This document shows positions 44,368-54,000 of a stretch of DNA of 64,000 nucleotides, piece after piece. Below the pieces are notes generated by a model, which was not told the DNA's origin, made no database searches, and worked only from the letters and a program-made list of their open reading frames with translations. This stretch comes from Dyadobacter beijingensis DSM 21582. GTDB taxonomy: Bacteria > Bacteroidota > Bacteroidia > Cytophagales > Spirosomataceae. Positions within the stretch are counted from its first letter, which is position 1. Each line of letters starts with the position of its first letter. Made by a program: the position numbers and the translations under genes. The stretch lies in the NCBI RefSeq assembly GCF_000382205.1, contig NZ_KB907786.1, forward strand, positions 1,612,001-1,676,000, given 5' to 3'.

Positions 44368-45033
44368 TCAGTTGGTTCCGTGCAACGCGCGGCGGTTTTC
44401 AATATCGTCTAATTCATTTTTTACCTGCCGGCAGACTAAACCGATTTGTCGCCGCAGATCAGTTGCAAACAGGTAGTTCTTCTCAAATTCCGAGAAATAG
44501 AATTCAATCCTGTTGACACGCTGGTCATCAGTCATTGTAAGCTGCTTGTCACGGATCACCGCGAAAAAGCCATAAACCAGTACCTGACTATCATCGTAGA
44601 GATGTTCGAGCGCGGCTTCAAATTGTTTTTTCTGTGGCTGGCCCAGACCATGACATGCGCGGATCTCTTCGGGGAGCTTTTCGCAGGTTTCGTTGATCGC
44701 CCCATGCAGGTCCGAAATGTGCTGCAAACGGGTCAGGGATGTAATCTCCGGTTTCACAATCAACAGGCTGTCAAACCTGTTTTTATGAAGTTTAAACTCA
44801 TCGCTTTTGATCTGATGGATTGCGCCCAAACCTTCTTTGGCGATCTTATAACCCTTTTTTGTCAGCTCCAGGTAAATCTTAAGCTGTGCGATCTGCTCTT
44901 TCAGGTACTCGCGCTGTGTGCTGTTCTGACGAAACCATTCTTTGAAAAGTTGGCCGGACGATTCACGGCACAAAAGCAACAAGGCCAGCGCGGTGACTAA
45001 CGTTTTGGTATGCTTGATGTTATTGCAGGCCAT
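44368..45033 (-). CDS. TraI-like periplasmic coiled-coil protein (second in order)
   Basis: A 221-residue exported coiled-coil protein: a leader with hydrophobic core TLVTALALLLLC, then SSGQLFKEWFRQNSTQREYLK and the family core LEHLYDDSQVLVYGFFAVIR followed by TMTDDQRVNRIE. The start ATG 45033 is preferred over an upstream frame from 45168, because MACNNIKHTKTLVTAL gives a signal peptide. It overlaps the end of the preceding gene by 14 bases. A cysteine pair in the middle (CEKLPEEIRAC) is peculiar to this copy. Confidence 0.72.
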   Translation of the reverse strand: MACNNIKHTKTLVTALALLLLCRESSGQLFKEWFRQNSTQREYLKEQIAQLKIYLELTKKGYKIAKEGLGAIHQIKSDEFKLHKNRFDSLLIVKPEITSLTRLQHISDLHGAINETCEKLPEEIRACHGLGQPQKKQFEAALEHLYDDSQVLVYGFFAVIRDKQLTMTDDQRVNRIEFYFSEFEKNYLFATDLRRQIGLVCRQVKNELDDIENRRALHGTN

Positions 45034-45697
45034 AAAGTGATTTGACAACTTTTGCATCGAATTCATTCTTAGCCCTGGAAAGGCTAAGCAGTTTGTTTTC
45101 CTGATTGAAACTATTAAGCTCGTCAAGAATTTGATCGGTGGCGTCTGCCGAGCGCTCGATGATTTCAAGTCGCTTCACATCAGTCATTTGCAGCGTAAAC
45201 GATCTGACAACAAGCTCTAATAGTTCAACGCAGCGCCCGGTTTCAGCCAGGATTCCGTCGTAGATGTTCCGCATGTGCCCAAGTTCCTGTGCAGTAAAAT
45301 GTTTGTCATTTCGAAACAGCGACCAGGCGGTCTGATACTGCTTTAAGATAGCGGTCTGTTTGTCGGCAATCGCTTTGATTCGGAAGTAGTAGGAAATGAC
45401 AGCTTTGACTTTTTTGAGCTCCTGATAATATTCCTTGTAAAGGTCCCGCTGTTTTTTAACCCAGTCCTCGATTTCATCAAGCTTCAATTTTGCCATCGTG
45501 TTTTCCAGCGCCTTCTGCGCGTTCTGGAGCCGGATTTGACGGTTCTGGCGCCGTTGCACTAACAGGTCCATCGCTCGCACGACCCGTTTGATGGCTTGCT
45601 TGATGATCTCGGCCCATGGAATTGCAGCTTCCGCCTGTTTGACCGGTGTTGCGCTTGCAAATACCAATAGCAGGACAAACATGATTTTTTTTGCCAT
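45020..45697 (-). CDS. TraI-like periplasmic coiled-coil protein (first in order)
   Basis: A 225-residue exported coiled-coil protein: signal peptide MAKKIMFVLLLVFASATPVKQAEA, basic helices rich in Arg/Gln (about 45-75), and the family core HMRNIYDGILAETGRCVELL with MTDVKRLEIIERSADATDQI. The last residues KVVKSLYGLQ resemble the third copy's ending (TVQEVYGITP). It follows TraG and is the most typical TraI of the three. Confidence 0.75.
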   Translation of the reverse strand: MAKKIMFVLLLVFASATPVKQAEAAIPWAEIIKQAIKRVVRAMDLLVQRRQNRQIRLQNAQKALENTMAKLKLDEIEDWVKKQRDLYKEYYQELKKVKAVISYYFRIKAIADKQTAILKQYQTAWSLFRNDKHFTAQELGHMRNIYDGILAETGRCVELLELVVRSFTLQMTDVKRLEIIERSADATDQILDELNSFNQENKLLSLSRAKNEFDAKVVKSLYGLQ

Positions 45698-45714
45698 AGC
45701 TTCTTTGGGTCTGG

Positions 45715-48180
45715 TTATGATTTTGATCGCATTTCATTTGCCAGCTGCTGGATACCCGCCTGAATACTTCCAAGACGCGCGGAATATTCTGCGACCTTAA
45801 TCTTTTCGGTCTGTTCGGTGGTATAGGTCAGGTACTCTTCCAGGCTCACCTCGGTACGGTACACCTTTGATAGCGTCCCGCCAAGGCTTATGAACACCTC
45901 TTTGTATCTTCGCAGCGGATCGTTCGCTTTGTTGACCGACAACACGAGGGATTTCTCTTTCTCGGTTAGCCCGAGCAGCTCCTGTATCTGATCGAATTTG
46001 TTCTGGTATTTTGATTGATCAAGCAGGATCTTGCAGTCTGAATTATTGATGATCGCCTGTTTGACGATCGGGGAGGAAATGATATCCTCAACCTCTTGAG
46101 TGACCACGATCGCTTCTCCAAAAAATTTACGTACCGTTTTAAAAAGGTATTTGATGTATTCAGCCATTCCTTCTTTCGCGATTGCTTTCCAGGCCTCTTC
46201 GATCAGGATTACTTTCCGGACCCCGCTTAACTTTCGCATTTTGGAAATGAACACCTCCATAATAATGATCGTCACGATTGGAAAAAGGATTGGGTGCTCT
46301 TTGATATTGTCGAGCTCAAATACGATGAAGCGTTCAGCGAGAAGATCCAGGTTTTCCCGCGCATTCAAAAGGTAGTCAAACTCGCCGCCCCGATAATAGG
46401 GCCTGAGCACATAAAGAAAATTTCCGATGTCGAAATCCTGTTCTTTAACCTGCTCAGTTTTGAGGACCAGCCTGAAGTCGCTCACTAAAAATTCATAGAA
46501 AGTGTCAAAGCAAGGGAAAACGCCCGTGGTTGATAGCTTCTGATAATACAGCGTCAAAGCATTAGATAGCGCGACATACTCTGACCTTTTGAAGGTTTCA
46601 TCATCCTTTTTCCATAATGCTAATAGAAGCGTTTTAATGCTTTCCTTTTTTTCGGTATCAAGGACATCACTGCCTGAGATGTAAAAGGGGTTGAACCTGA
46701 TAGGATTTTTTTCGTCGTAGGTGAAATAGTAACCCGAGACCATGTCGCATAAGCCTTTGTAGCTATGCCCGACGTCAACCAGTACGATATGTGCACCTGA
46801 CTCGTAATAGCTTCTGACCATGTGATTGGTGAAAAAGCTTTTTCCACTGCCGGAAGGGCCGAGAATAAACTTATTTCGGTTCGTACAGATCCCCTTTTGA
46901 ATCGGCTCGTCCGAAATATCGACCAAGACCGGTTTTCCGGTAAGCCGGTCTCCCAGGCGGATACCGAATGTGCCCTTAGACGACCGGTAAGGAGCTTCCA
47001 TGTTGAAAAAGCATGCTGCCTGCTCTGCGAACGTATCGAAGGTATCGTTCATGGGAAAATCCGCGGCATTTCCCGGTATGCCCGCCCAGAATATCTGGGG
47101 GGCTCCGGCGGTCTCCAGTTTTGCTGATGTATCCAGTTGGGCAAGTGCCGATGAGACCATGCTCTTCAATTCTTTTACGGCAGCGATGTCCTCCGTCCAG
47201 GCAAGCACATTGAAATGGGCCTTAACCGGCAGGCGCTGCTCTCGGATCGCTTCGTTTAAAAATTCGTTGGTGGCCCCCAGCGCCAGGCTGTTCTCTCGGG
47301 CGTACAAAGACAAGGACTGTAACCTGAGGCGTTTGCTTTCGAGCCTTTTGAGTGTTTTCTCAGTGTCGCCAATGAACACGTATTGATTGTAAATATGATT
47401 GCAGTGCAGTAATTCACCCAACAGGCTCGCAAAGCCGATACTGAACTTGGTCCGGTCTGTGGAGTATTTTTCAAAAATGGTCTGCGAAGCACATTGAGAG
47501 GGGAGATCAGCAGCGTCGGCCAACGTGTACAGGCTACAATGCCGGTCTCCAACCTGGACGCTGTTCTTGAAAAGGTAATCGCGAAGAACCCGATGTCCAG
47601 GCTCGGTAACCAGGTATGCGTACTGTTCTACCAGTCCGACTTTTCGCCTCTGGCTGAGCAGTTCCAAGTCAGTGAGCTGCCTTAGCCTGGCAAATCCGCT
47701 GTCTTCGAGGATCCGGCTAAACTGGCCGCAGCTGTCAAGAAACTCCTCAATAGCAATTTTTGAAATGGTTTGTTTAGGCACGATCGTCGGCTTGACCAAG
47801 TTTGAAACCAGCGAGCTTGAGAGTCTGCGTTCGTCTGCTGACTTGGTCAACATCAGAAAACATTGATGGGCAAGGTAAGGCCTTCCGGAAAAGAAAATGT
47901 CGCTGCTTTGACTTAGAAAGCTGTTGTCTTCTTTGGCGGCAAACCGGGTGGTCTTAGATAAAAACCAGTCTTGCTTTTGCAGCACCGTTTTAAATGGTAA
48001 CACCTTGATCGCTTTCACCCAAGTCTGGTGGAAGGCTTCATACTGAGCGTCCGAAAGCGTGAATATTTCAGGTAGTTCGACATTAAAAACAATCGTCACA
48101 TCCCCTTCTTTCGAAAGTATTAAATCATGTTCAATGTCCAGAACAGGCAATATCTCATCCAACAATCTTTCCATGTGCAT
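45715..48180 (-). CDS. traG: TraG-family conjugation ATPase
   Basis: An about 821-residue VirB4-like ATPase of the CTnDOT TraG family. Walker A motif GPSGSGKS (about 441-448) is followed by HIVLVDVGHSYKGL, GNFLYVLRPYYRGG, and a Walker B region (VRKVILIEEAWKAI), then the REQ-type segment VVTQEVEDIISSPIV. It powers pilus/channel assembly. Start candidates are 48225, 48180 and 48174; 48180 (MHMERLLDEILPVL) fits the usual N terminus and overlaps the TraF end by about 26 bases. Confidence 0.9.
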   Translation of the reverse strand: MHMERLLDEILPVLDIEHDLILSKEGDVTIVFNVELPEIFTLSDAQYEAFHQTWVKAIKVLPFKTVLQKQDWFLSKTTRFAAKEDNSFLSQSSDIFFSGRPYLAHQCFLMLTKSADERRLSSSLVSNLVKPTIVPKQTISKIAIEEFLDSCGQFSRILEDSGFARLRQLTDLELLSQRRKVGLVEQYAYLVTEPGHRVLRDYLFKNSVQVGDRHCSLYTLADAADLPSQCASQTIFEKYSTDRTKFSIGFASLLGELLHCNHIYNQYVFIGDTEKTLKRLESKRLRLQSLSLYARENSLALGATNEFLNEAIREQRLPVKAHFNVLAWTEDIAAVKELKSMVSSALAQLDTSAKLETAGAPQIFWAGIPGNAADFPMNDTFDTFAEQAACFFNMEAPYRSSKGTFGIRLGDRLTGKPVLVDISDEPIQKGICTNRNKFILGPSGSGKSFFTNHMVRSYYESGAHIVLVDVGHSYKGLCDMVSGYYFTYDEKNPIRFNPFYISGSDVLDTEKKESIKTLLLALWKKDDETFKRSEYVALSNALTLYYQKLSTTGVFPCFDTFYEFLVSDFRLVLKTEQVKEQDFDIGNFLYVLRPYYRGGEFDYLLNARENLDLLAERFIVFELDNIKEHPILFPIVTIIIMEVFISKMRKLSGVRKVILIEEAWKAIAKEGMAEYIKYLFKTVRKFFGEAIVVTQEVEDIISSPIVKQAIINNSDCKILLDQSKYQNKFDQIQELLGLTEKEKSLVLSVNKANDPLRRYKEVFISLGGTLSKVYRTEVSLEEYLTYTTEQTEKIKVAEYSARLGSIQAGIQQLANEMRSKS

Positions 48181-48496
48181 TTCGCGGTTTAATGAAGCGT
48201 ATTCTGGTTCTGGATTTAATCGCAATCGGCAGGCGACGTGTGGCTAAGGCCTTGGTTAGGCCGTGCTCACCATAGGTTTCACTCAGGTGGTATACCGTTG
48301 TGATTGCTGCACCTGCCGCCGCCAAAGCAATTAAAAGGCTTAGATAGGTATTTACTCCAAAGATGTACATGACCGCGTATAAAACCATTACTGCGAACAT
48401 CGCACCGCCCATGTACCAGATGTATTGTCCTTTCAGGCCCTTAAACACGATGCTGCGATTTATTCCCTTGTTGATGGGATAGCTTGTTCTGGACAT
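48155..48496 (-). CDS. traF: Conjugative transposon protein TraF (DUF4133)
   Basis: A 113-residue protein with two membrane helices (MFAVMVLYAVMYIFGV and LSLLIALAAAGAAITTVY) and the N terminus SYPINKGINRSIVFKGLKGQ, the DUF4133/TraF pattern (VirB3-like). ATG 48496 begins this motif; two extra residues at 48502 are optional. It overlaps TraG by about 26 bases, which indicates coupled translation. Confidence 0.88.
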   Translation of the reverse strand: MSRTSYPINKGINRSIVFKGLKGQYIWYMGGAMFAVMVLYAVMYIFGVNTYLSLLIALAAAGAAITTVYHLSETYGEHGLTKALATRRLPIAIKSRTRIRFIKPRNAHGKIVG

Positions 48497-48539
48497 AATC
48501 AATCAAATTTTTGTAACGTGACCTGCTATACGTGAAGCG

Positions 48540-48863
48540 TTACAGGCCGAAAAACGATTGTAAAACTGTTGCTACAACGACCAGGAAAATGCAGCTTCCA
48601 AACCAGGCTGCCGCAACTTTCCCAGTGTCTTGATCCCCGGCGTTCCATTTTTGAAATACCTTGACTGCACCCACCAGACCAAGTACTGCACCGATCGCGT
48701 ACATCAGATTTGTGCCCGGCTCAAAGTAGGACCTAACCTGTGAATCTGCTTCCTGGATCCCGGCAGCACCGTCCTGTGCAAATGCCTTGATGGAAGCAGC
48801 CATACCGAATACTGTCAACGCCAGGGCATACCTCGGCCCTGGATTCTTTCTCCACTTTTTCAT
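48540..48863 (-). CDS. traE: Conjugative transposon protein TraE (DUF4134)
   Basis: A 107-residue small membrane protein: leader region with ALALTVFGMAASIKAFAQDG, then helices MYAIGAVLGLVGAVKVFQKW and CIFLVVVATVLQSFFGL, the DUF4134/TraE pattern. It is a VirB2-like pilin candidate in this type of element. It precedes TraF with 43 bases between. Confidence 0.88.
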   Translation of the reverse strand: MKKWRKNPGPRYALALTVFGMAASIKAFAQDGAAGIQEADSQVRSYFEPGTNLMYAIGAVLGLVGAVKVFQKWNAGDQDTGKVAAAWFGSCIFLVVVATVLQSFFGL

Positions 48864-48959
48864 ACCCCTCTATCCGTTTTAGTTGAACATTCCACTCAAG
48901 ACCCCCTGGACGGCACCTTCCGCAGACGCGGAAGGGCCAAATTCAGGGGCGGGCTTCCA

Positions 48960-49460
48960 TCACACCACCATCCTCCAAACCTCAATCATTTCACCCTCGC
49001 TGAGGTGTATGGAGCCGTATTTTGCGCATTCCGCTTCGATCCGGTTGTTGATCACCTTCTGGAATGGTGTGCCTTTGAGCACTGAATAATTTTTGAGAAT
49101 CATCTGCATCATCAGGATCAGATCAGGTTTGCTGTATTCCTTCCTGTGCGCCTCTTCAATTTCCGAGACCAGGTGAGTGGACAGTTTTTCGGCAGTTTCG
49201 AACATTTCCTCGCTTTGCCACGCCGGAGCTTCGCTCAGATCATCCACCAGTTCACTTTCGTCGGTCTCTAGCGGGAATGATTCTGCCACAGTGTCGCTCG
49301 ATGGACTGTTGATTTCTGGAAGCTGGACAGGCTTGTGTCTCTGCCCCAACCAGGATTTAATTTCAGGCAGGTAGTATTGCCAGCCGATAACGGCGTAATA
49401 GATGGCCGTTGATAACCCGGCGACAGTCGCATAGGATTTCCAGGGATGCTCAATGATCAT
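48960..49460 (-). CDS. Small membrane protein at the start of the tra block
   Basis: A 166-residue protein with one N-terminal helix (YATVAGLSTAIYYAVIGWQYYL), an acidic, low-complexity middle (about 50-90) and a helical end (MIEVWRMVV). The ATG at 49460 is preferred over an in-frame start at 49571, since MIIEHPWKSY starts immediately before the helix. Proteins of this layout precede TraE in many Bacteroidota conjugative elements, but I do not know a name. It is the first gene of the minus-strand block. Confidence 0.65.
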   Translation of the reverse strand: MIIEHPWKSYATVAGLSTAIYYAVIGWQYYLPEIKSWLGQRHKPVQLPEINSPSSDTVAESFPLETDESELVDDLSEAPAWQSEEMFETAEKLSTHLVSEIEEAHRKEYSKPDLILMMQMILKNYSVLKGTPFQKVINNRIEAECAKYGSIHLSEGEMIEVWRMVV

Positions 49461-49844
49461 GACGACAGTTTTTTGTGATGATGATACTTGCCATCGGAAG
49501 CTTTGCCCACGCCGTTCTGCCGATGTTGTGCTACAAAGTAACCGGCGATTTGGGGTTGCAAAAAAGTACAACTTTTATTGCAACCCTTTTGCAACCTTTC
49601 TGCTTTATACTTGGATAGCAATGACGATCGACCACGATCAATAGAAGTGTCGGGACCATGCATAGGGAATTGCGCGATCAAAAGGATGTTCTTGACCCGA
49701 TCAAATAACAGTGATATTTTCACGTGCTAGCGGTTAATGTCGTAGGCTGTGTGCTGTTCACTTCCAACTAGGAATATTAATTTTATTTACAACAACAGTT
49801 CTCTGTAGGGAATATAGGTGCGTAGTCTCGCCGGTAGATTGGAA

Positions 49845-49880
49845 AATGCGCAAAATGAGCTGGTAGAGCTCGTGCGCATT
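49845..49880. repeat. Imperfect inverted repeat
   Basis: AATGCGCA (49845-49852) pairs with TGCGCATT (49873-49880), with GAGCT/AGCTC inside. It lies just before a GTG-started frame. No T run follows, so it is not an obvious terminator; a regulatory or recombination role is possible but unsupported. Confidence 0.45.
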
Positions 49881-49884
49881 ATTA

Positions 49885-50247
49885 GTGACCTCCTTGAATA
49901 AGGTGGAAAAATACGAGTCAGTATTTGCTGGATCTTTCCTTACTCTTGGTACAGTTCTCCTGCGCCTGGGGTATTTGGATGAATCAGTAGCTTGCTACAA
50001 CGAGAGCATCCACTTTCAAGATTCTGCACTAATAAATAAACTTGAGGTAGGAAAAATCGGCATCTCATTCGCGGAGTTCTACCGCAATTTTCGCCCTAAA
50101 ATGGAGATCTCCCTTGTTTTGCACAGAAAAGCAATAGGAGCTGTCGATGTAGAAGGGATAACAGCATTACCCCCCATTTCGCTGGCACTCAAAAAAACAG
50201 CCGTGGAACTAGTTTGTCGATGGGGACTAGATTGTTCCGCATTTTAG
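49885..50247 (+). CDS. Uncertain frame, possible TPR-like fragment
   Basis: A GTG-started frame of 120 codons with helical, TPR-like parts (GTVLLRLGYLDESVACYNES). No start signal or domain is convincing, and it begins directly after a hairpin. It may be the surviving end of a longer TPR or LuxR-like gene. I cannot confirm that it is expressed. Confidence 0.3.
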   Translation: MTSLNKVEKYESVFAGSFLTLGTVLLRLGYLDESVACYNESIHFQDSALINKLEVGKIGISFAEFYRNFRPKMEISLVLHRKAIGAVDVEGITALPPISLALKKTAVELVCRWGLDCSAF

Positions 50248-50330
50248 GAGGAAACTATCGAAAAACAATAGTTGCGTTGATTTAACAATGCTCCTGCCTG
50301 TGATAACACGAACTAAATAACTGATTCTTG

Positions 50331-50555
50331 CTATTCAATTCTTTTTAGTAACTCAGATGGCTTTAAGTCAAGGCCTTCTGAAAGAGCTAGAAGCGTAGTT
50401 AGGGCCAAATTGACTTTCCCCTTACATATTCGCTGAACTTGCGAATATTCAAGTCCAGAAGCATCAGCTAGTTTTCTGACACTTAATTTTTTGTGCTTTG
50501 CCTCCATCAAAACAGCCTCTCCCAGCTTAGCTAAAATTGTCTCCTTACTTTCCAT
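50331..50555 (-). CDS. XRE-type helix-turn-helix regulator
   Basis: A 74-residue DNA-binding protein: LSVRKLADASGLEYSQVQRI (HTH, about 25-44) in a single XRE domain, ending LSEGLDLKPSELLKRIE. The ATG at 50555 is chosen over an upstream in-frame TTG (50579). It lies upstream of a divergent SusC operon and next to two inverted repeats (50606-50620 and 50639-50658) that are candidate operators. Single-domain XRE proteins often control their own transcription. Confidence 0.8.
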   Translation of the reverse strand: MESKETILAKLGEAVLMEAKHKKLSVRKLADASGLEYSQVQRICKGKVNLALTTLLALSEGLDLKPSELLKRIE

Positions 50556-50605
50556 GGCCGGAAAGTCATTTTGTTTCAAGAAAAAATTGACGTATGATTA
50601 TATAT

Positions 50606-50620
50606 CAAATTGAAAATTTG
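50606..50620. promoter_or_regulatory. Candidate operator for the XRE regulator
   Basis: Perfect inverted repeat CAAATT-GAA-AATTTG, between the divergent XRE gene and the SusC operon, next to a -7-like TATATTTG. The location fits an autoregulatory site. Confidence 0.35.
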
Positions 50621-50638
50621 TTATATTTGTTTTTTGTA

Positions 50639-50658
50639 ACCGGTTGTCGTTAACCGGT
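50639..50658. promoter_or_regulatory. Palindrome in the divergent region
   Basis: ACCGGTT (50639-50645) and AACCGGT (50652-50658) with a six-base spacer, 19 bases after the first inverted repeat. A second regulator site is possible. Confidence 0.35.
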
Positions 50659-51042
50659 ATGCAGCTTGCGACACTTCAAATTATCCGAAGGCATCGCTTT
50701 GAGTCTCGTAATCGAAACCTAGGAAATTTTGATATGCACGGGATGATAAGTAGATTAGCTCACGACCCGGGCGTGGGCAAACTTATCTGTGCAAAGGCTT
50801 TCCTAGGGCCACGATTACTTTTAGGTTTGACTCCACGCCCTTTTCCGGAAATGGGTTAGGAATCAAACTAATCGAGTGACATAGTAGTTTGTTCCATTCC
50901 GCCATAGCGCGGCAAAACCAATTTCTTGCCTATGTTCTGCTCCCTGATTTTCCAACTTATTATTCGCAAGCCTCAGTAGGTTTACGGGCCTAAGTGCCGC
51001 CTAACGTTTCTGGATTTACCATCACTCCTTATCGACTAAGCA

Positions 51043-54000
51043 ATGAAACATCTTTATTGCCGAAGGGGAGGACTACGCTTTTGCTACGTCCTTCTTCTGA
51101 CACCTTTTTGTATCTATTATTCAACTGCTTGCCTGCTCGCGCAGCAGACCCATACGATTTCCGGGCAGCTTACCGCTTCCGGGGCGCCGCTTCCTGGTGC
51201 CAATGTTCAAATTAAGGCAGCCGCCATTGGAACAACTACGGACGAGCAGGGCAGGTTTAAATTGCAGGTTCTGACAGATACCGCCAGAATTGTTGTTTCG
51301 TATATAGGATATCGTTCGGTTGATACGCTGATCTATCTGCCTCAACGATCAGCTCTTGTTATCGACATGATTGCCGACGCCGCCATGCTCAATGAGGTTG
51401 CTGTTACGGGCTACCAGACAATCCCCAAAGAACGCGCTACCGGATCGTTTGTACACGTTGACAACGCTTTGATCAACCGGTCCGTGTCTACGAACTTGCT
51501 GGAACGGCTGGTCGGAAATGTCTCGGGCCTGGCCGTGCAGGGACAGGGCGTCAATCCTACCGGGGCAAATCCGCTTTCACGGAGCCTGGGAATCCGCATT
51601 CGCGGTGAAAGCACGCTAGCCAGTTCGACGTTTGTGAGCAGGGATCCGCTGATCGTGGTTGATAACTTCCCTTTTGAAGGCAGTCTTGCCAATATCAATC
51701 CCAATGATGTCGAATCGATGACAATTTTGAGAGATGCTGCGGCAGCATCGATCTGGGGCGCGCGTGCTGGTAACGGAGTCATAGTGATTGTTACGAAAAA
51801 AGGAAATAGAATCCAGCCCCTGAAGACCGAACTTTCCGCCAACCTCAGTTTTGTGTCAAAGCCCGACGTTTATAAAGATCCCAACTACCTGAAAGCACCA
51901 GGATATATTCAAGTTGAAACAGAGCTTTTCAACCGTGGCTATTTCAATTCTGATATCTCTGGTGGTGGGAATAAGCCGATTATTTCCCCGGCCGTAGCCA
52001 TATTGGCGGCGCAGCGAAGTGGAACGCTATCGCCCGAGCAGGCGCAAGAGCGGTTAGATAGGCTTGCCACACTTGACGTGAGACGAGATTTTGACCGCTA
52101 CGTATATCAGAGTGCAGCTCGCCAGCAATACGCCATTGCGCTTAGTGGAGGAGCATCCAAATCTACTTACCGTATCTCTGGTGGCTACGACTATAACCGG
52201 CATACGATCGTCGGGAACCTTGACAACAGGTTGACCCTGACTTCGGAAAACACGCTGACACCTATCAAGGGCCTGGACGTAAGCTTTGGCCTTCATTACA
52301 GCTCTTTTCTGAATAGTGAGCGGAACCATCGCAATCAGTACGGGTCAATCACACCAGGGGGCAAGTATGGCGATCTTTATCCCTATGCGCAGTTAGCCGA
52401 CGAAAATGGTAACCCGCTACCAATCGCGAAGGATTTTGATCAGGCTTACAAAGCATCAGCAACGGAAGCAGGCTTTTTAGACTGGGAGTACCGCCCGCTT
52501 CAGGAGGCCGCGCTGGGAAGCAAGAAGAGCAAAACAACCGATTTGCTGGTAAAATCTGCAATTTCGTATTCGTTCGCAAGTTGGCTTCGTGCCCAGGCAC
52601 AATACGCTTTTGAAAGACAGTCGATCGCAGCGCAAATCCTGAACACGGCTGACAGCTACTATAGCCGCGACCTTATCAACAGGTTTACTCTGATCAATCC
52701 AGATAGCACTCTCACGCGCCAGGTGCCAACCGGCGGGGTTTTGCAATTGAACCAGGCCGAATACTACGCTCATAACGCACGTCTACAACTGAATGCTGAC
52801 AAGACCTACGGGGACCACAGTATCAACGTCCTGGCCGGAGCAGAAGTCCGTCAGCTTCGAACCACCGGATTTGACAGGGTTTCCTACGGGTACAATCCCG
52901 AAACAGGCGTGAGTGCGAACAATCTTGATTTTTCAAAAGCATTGGCTACCCAGCCTTCGGGGATGTCGCTCATCGCAGCGCCGGAAGGCAGCATGCAGGG
53001 ATATCTGAACCGGTTCATCTCCTATTACGCGAACGGCTCTTACGCTTATGCGAAGCGATATGTCATTTCCGCCAGTGCACGCAGGGACGGGGCTAATATC
53101 TTTGGCGCAAAGACGAATGATAAAGTCACGCCACTATGGTCGGTAGGAGGGGCGTGGTCTGTTTCCAATGAGCGGTTCTACGACGTGCCGTGGCTGCCGT
53201 ATCTGAAATTGAGAGGCTCTTACGGTTCTGCCGGAAATGTCTATCAAGGGTCGGTTTATGCTACGGGTACATATTTTACGAATAGCCTGACAGGCCTGCC
53301 GGGAATAACGGAACTGCTGGCGCCCAACCCCAACCTTCGATGGGAAACTGTCAAAACAACCAATATCGCGATCGAATTTGGGACCAGGTCCGAAAGGATA
53401 TCCGGAAGTTTTGAATTCTATGTCAAAAAAGGCACTGATATGATCCAAAGGCTGACGCTGGCACCATCGGCCGGCTTCAGCTCGATGTACGGCAATTCAG
53501 CGGCAACGACAACGAAGGGATTTGATCTGACTCTTCGTAGTGATAACATGCGCGGTAGGCTCCGCTGGCAAACGGTCTGGCTGTTAAGCCACCTTGCCGA
53601 CCGCGTTGACCGGTATGATGCAACATTGACGACGAATAGTATTCAATCGCAAGGCGACACGAGAATCGCAGTCAAAGGAAAGCCACTTTATTCCCTCTAC
53701 AGCTATGCCTGGAACGGGATAGATATCAACGGAGAACCACTTGGCAGATATGGCGGGGAATCCAGTAGGGAGTATTCTAGGATTATTTCTAATTTCCAAC
53801 CCGATAGCCTTGTATTTCATGGCTCAGTAGTACCTACCTGGTTTGGCTCGGTGCGCAACGATTTTAGTCTCGGCCCCTGGTCGCTTTCTGTTAACATCAC
53901 CTATAAGATGGGCTACTCTTTCCGGCGGACTTCGACCAGTCTAAACTACGCCGATGTTCTCGCGGGTAAAGCGCACAAGGATTATAACGACCGCTGGAAA

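Larger units (their letters stand above)
49461..50330. other. Region upstream of the tra block
   Basis: About 870 bases with one uncertain plus-strand frame (49885-50247), an imperfect hairpin (49845-49880), and the presumed promoter region for the minus-strand tra genes. No integrase, attachment site or origin of transfer was recognised. Confidence 0.35.
50556..51042. other. 487-base divergent intergenic region
   Basis: No gene supported. Contains CAAATT-GAA-AATTTG (50606-50620), a -7-like TATATTTG at 50622-50629, the ACCGGTT/AACCGGT palindrome at 50639-50658, and sequence before ATG 51043 that should hold the SusC operon promoter. The plus-strand frame at 50644-50859 overlaps the palindrome and has no support. 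Confidence 0.4.

Noticed and set aside
50644..50859. 71-codon plus-strand frame in the divergent region before SusC
   Set aside because: It begins inside the ACCGGTT palindrome, has no start signal or recognised domain, and lies where promoter sequence is expected.
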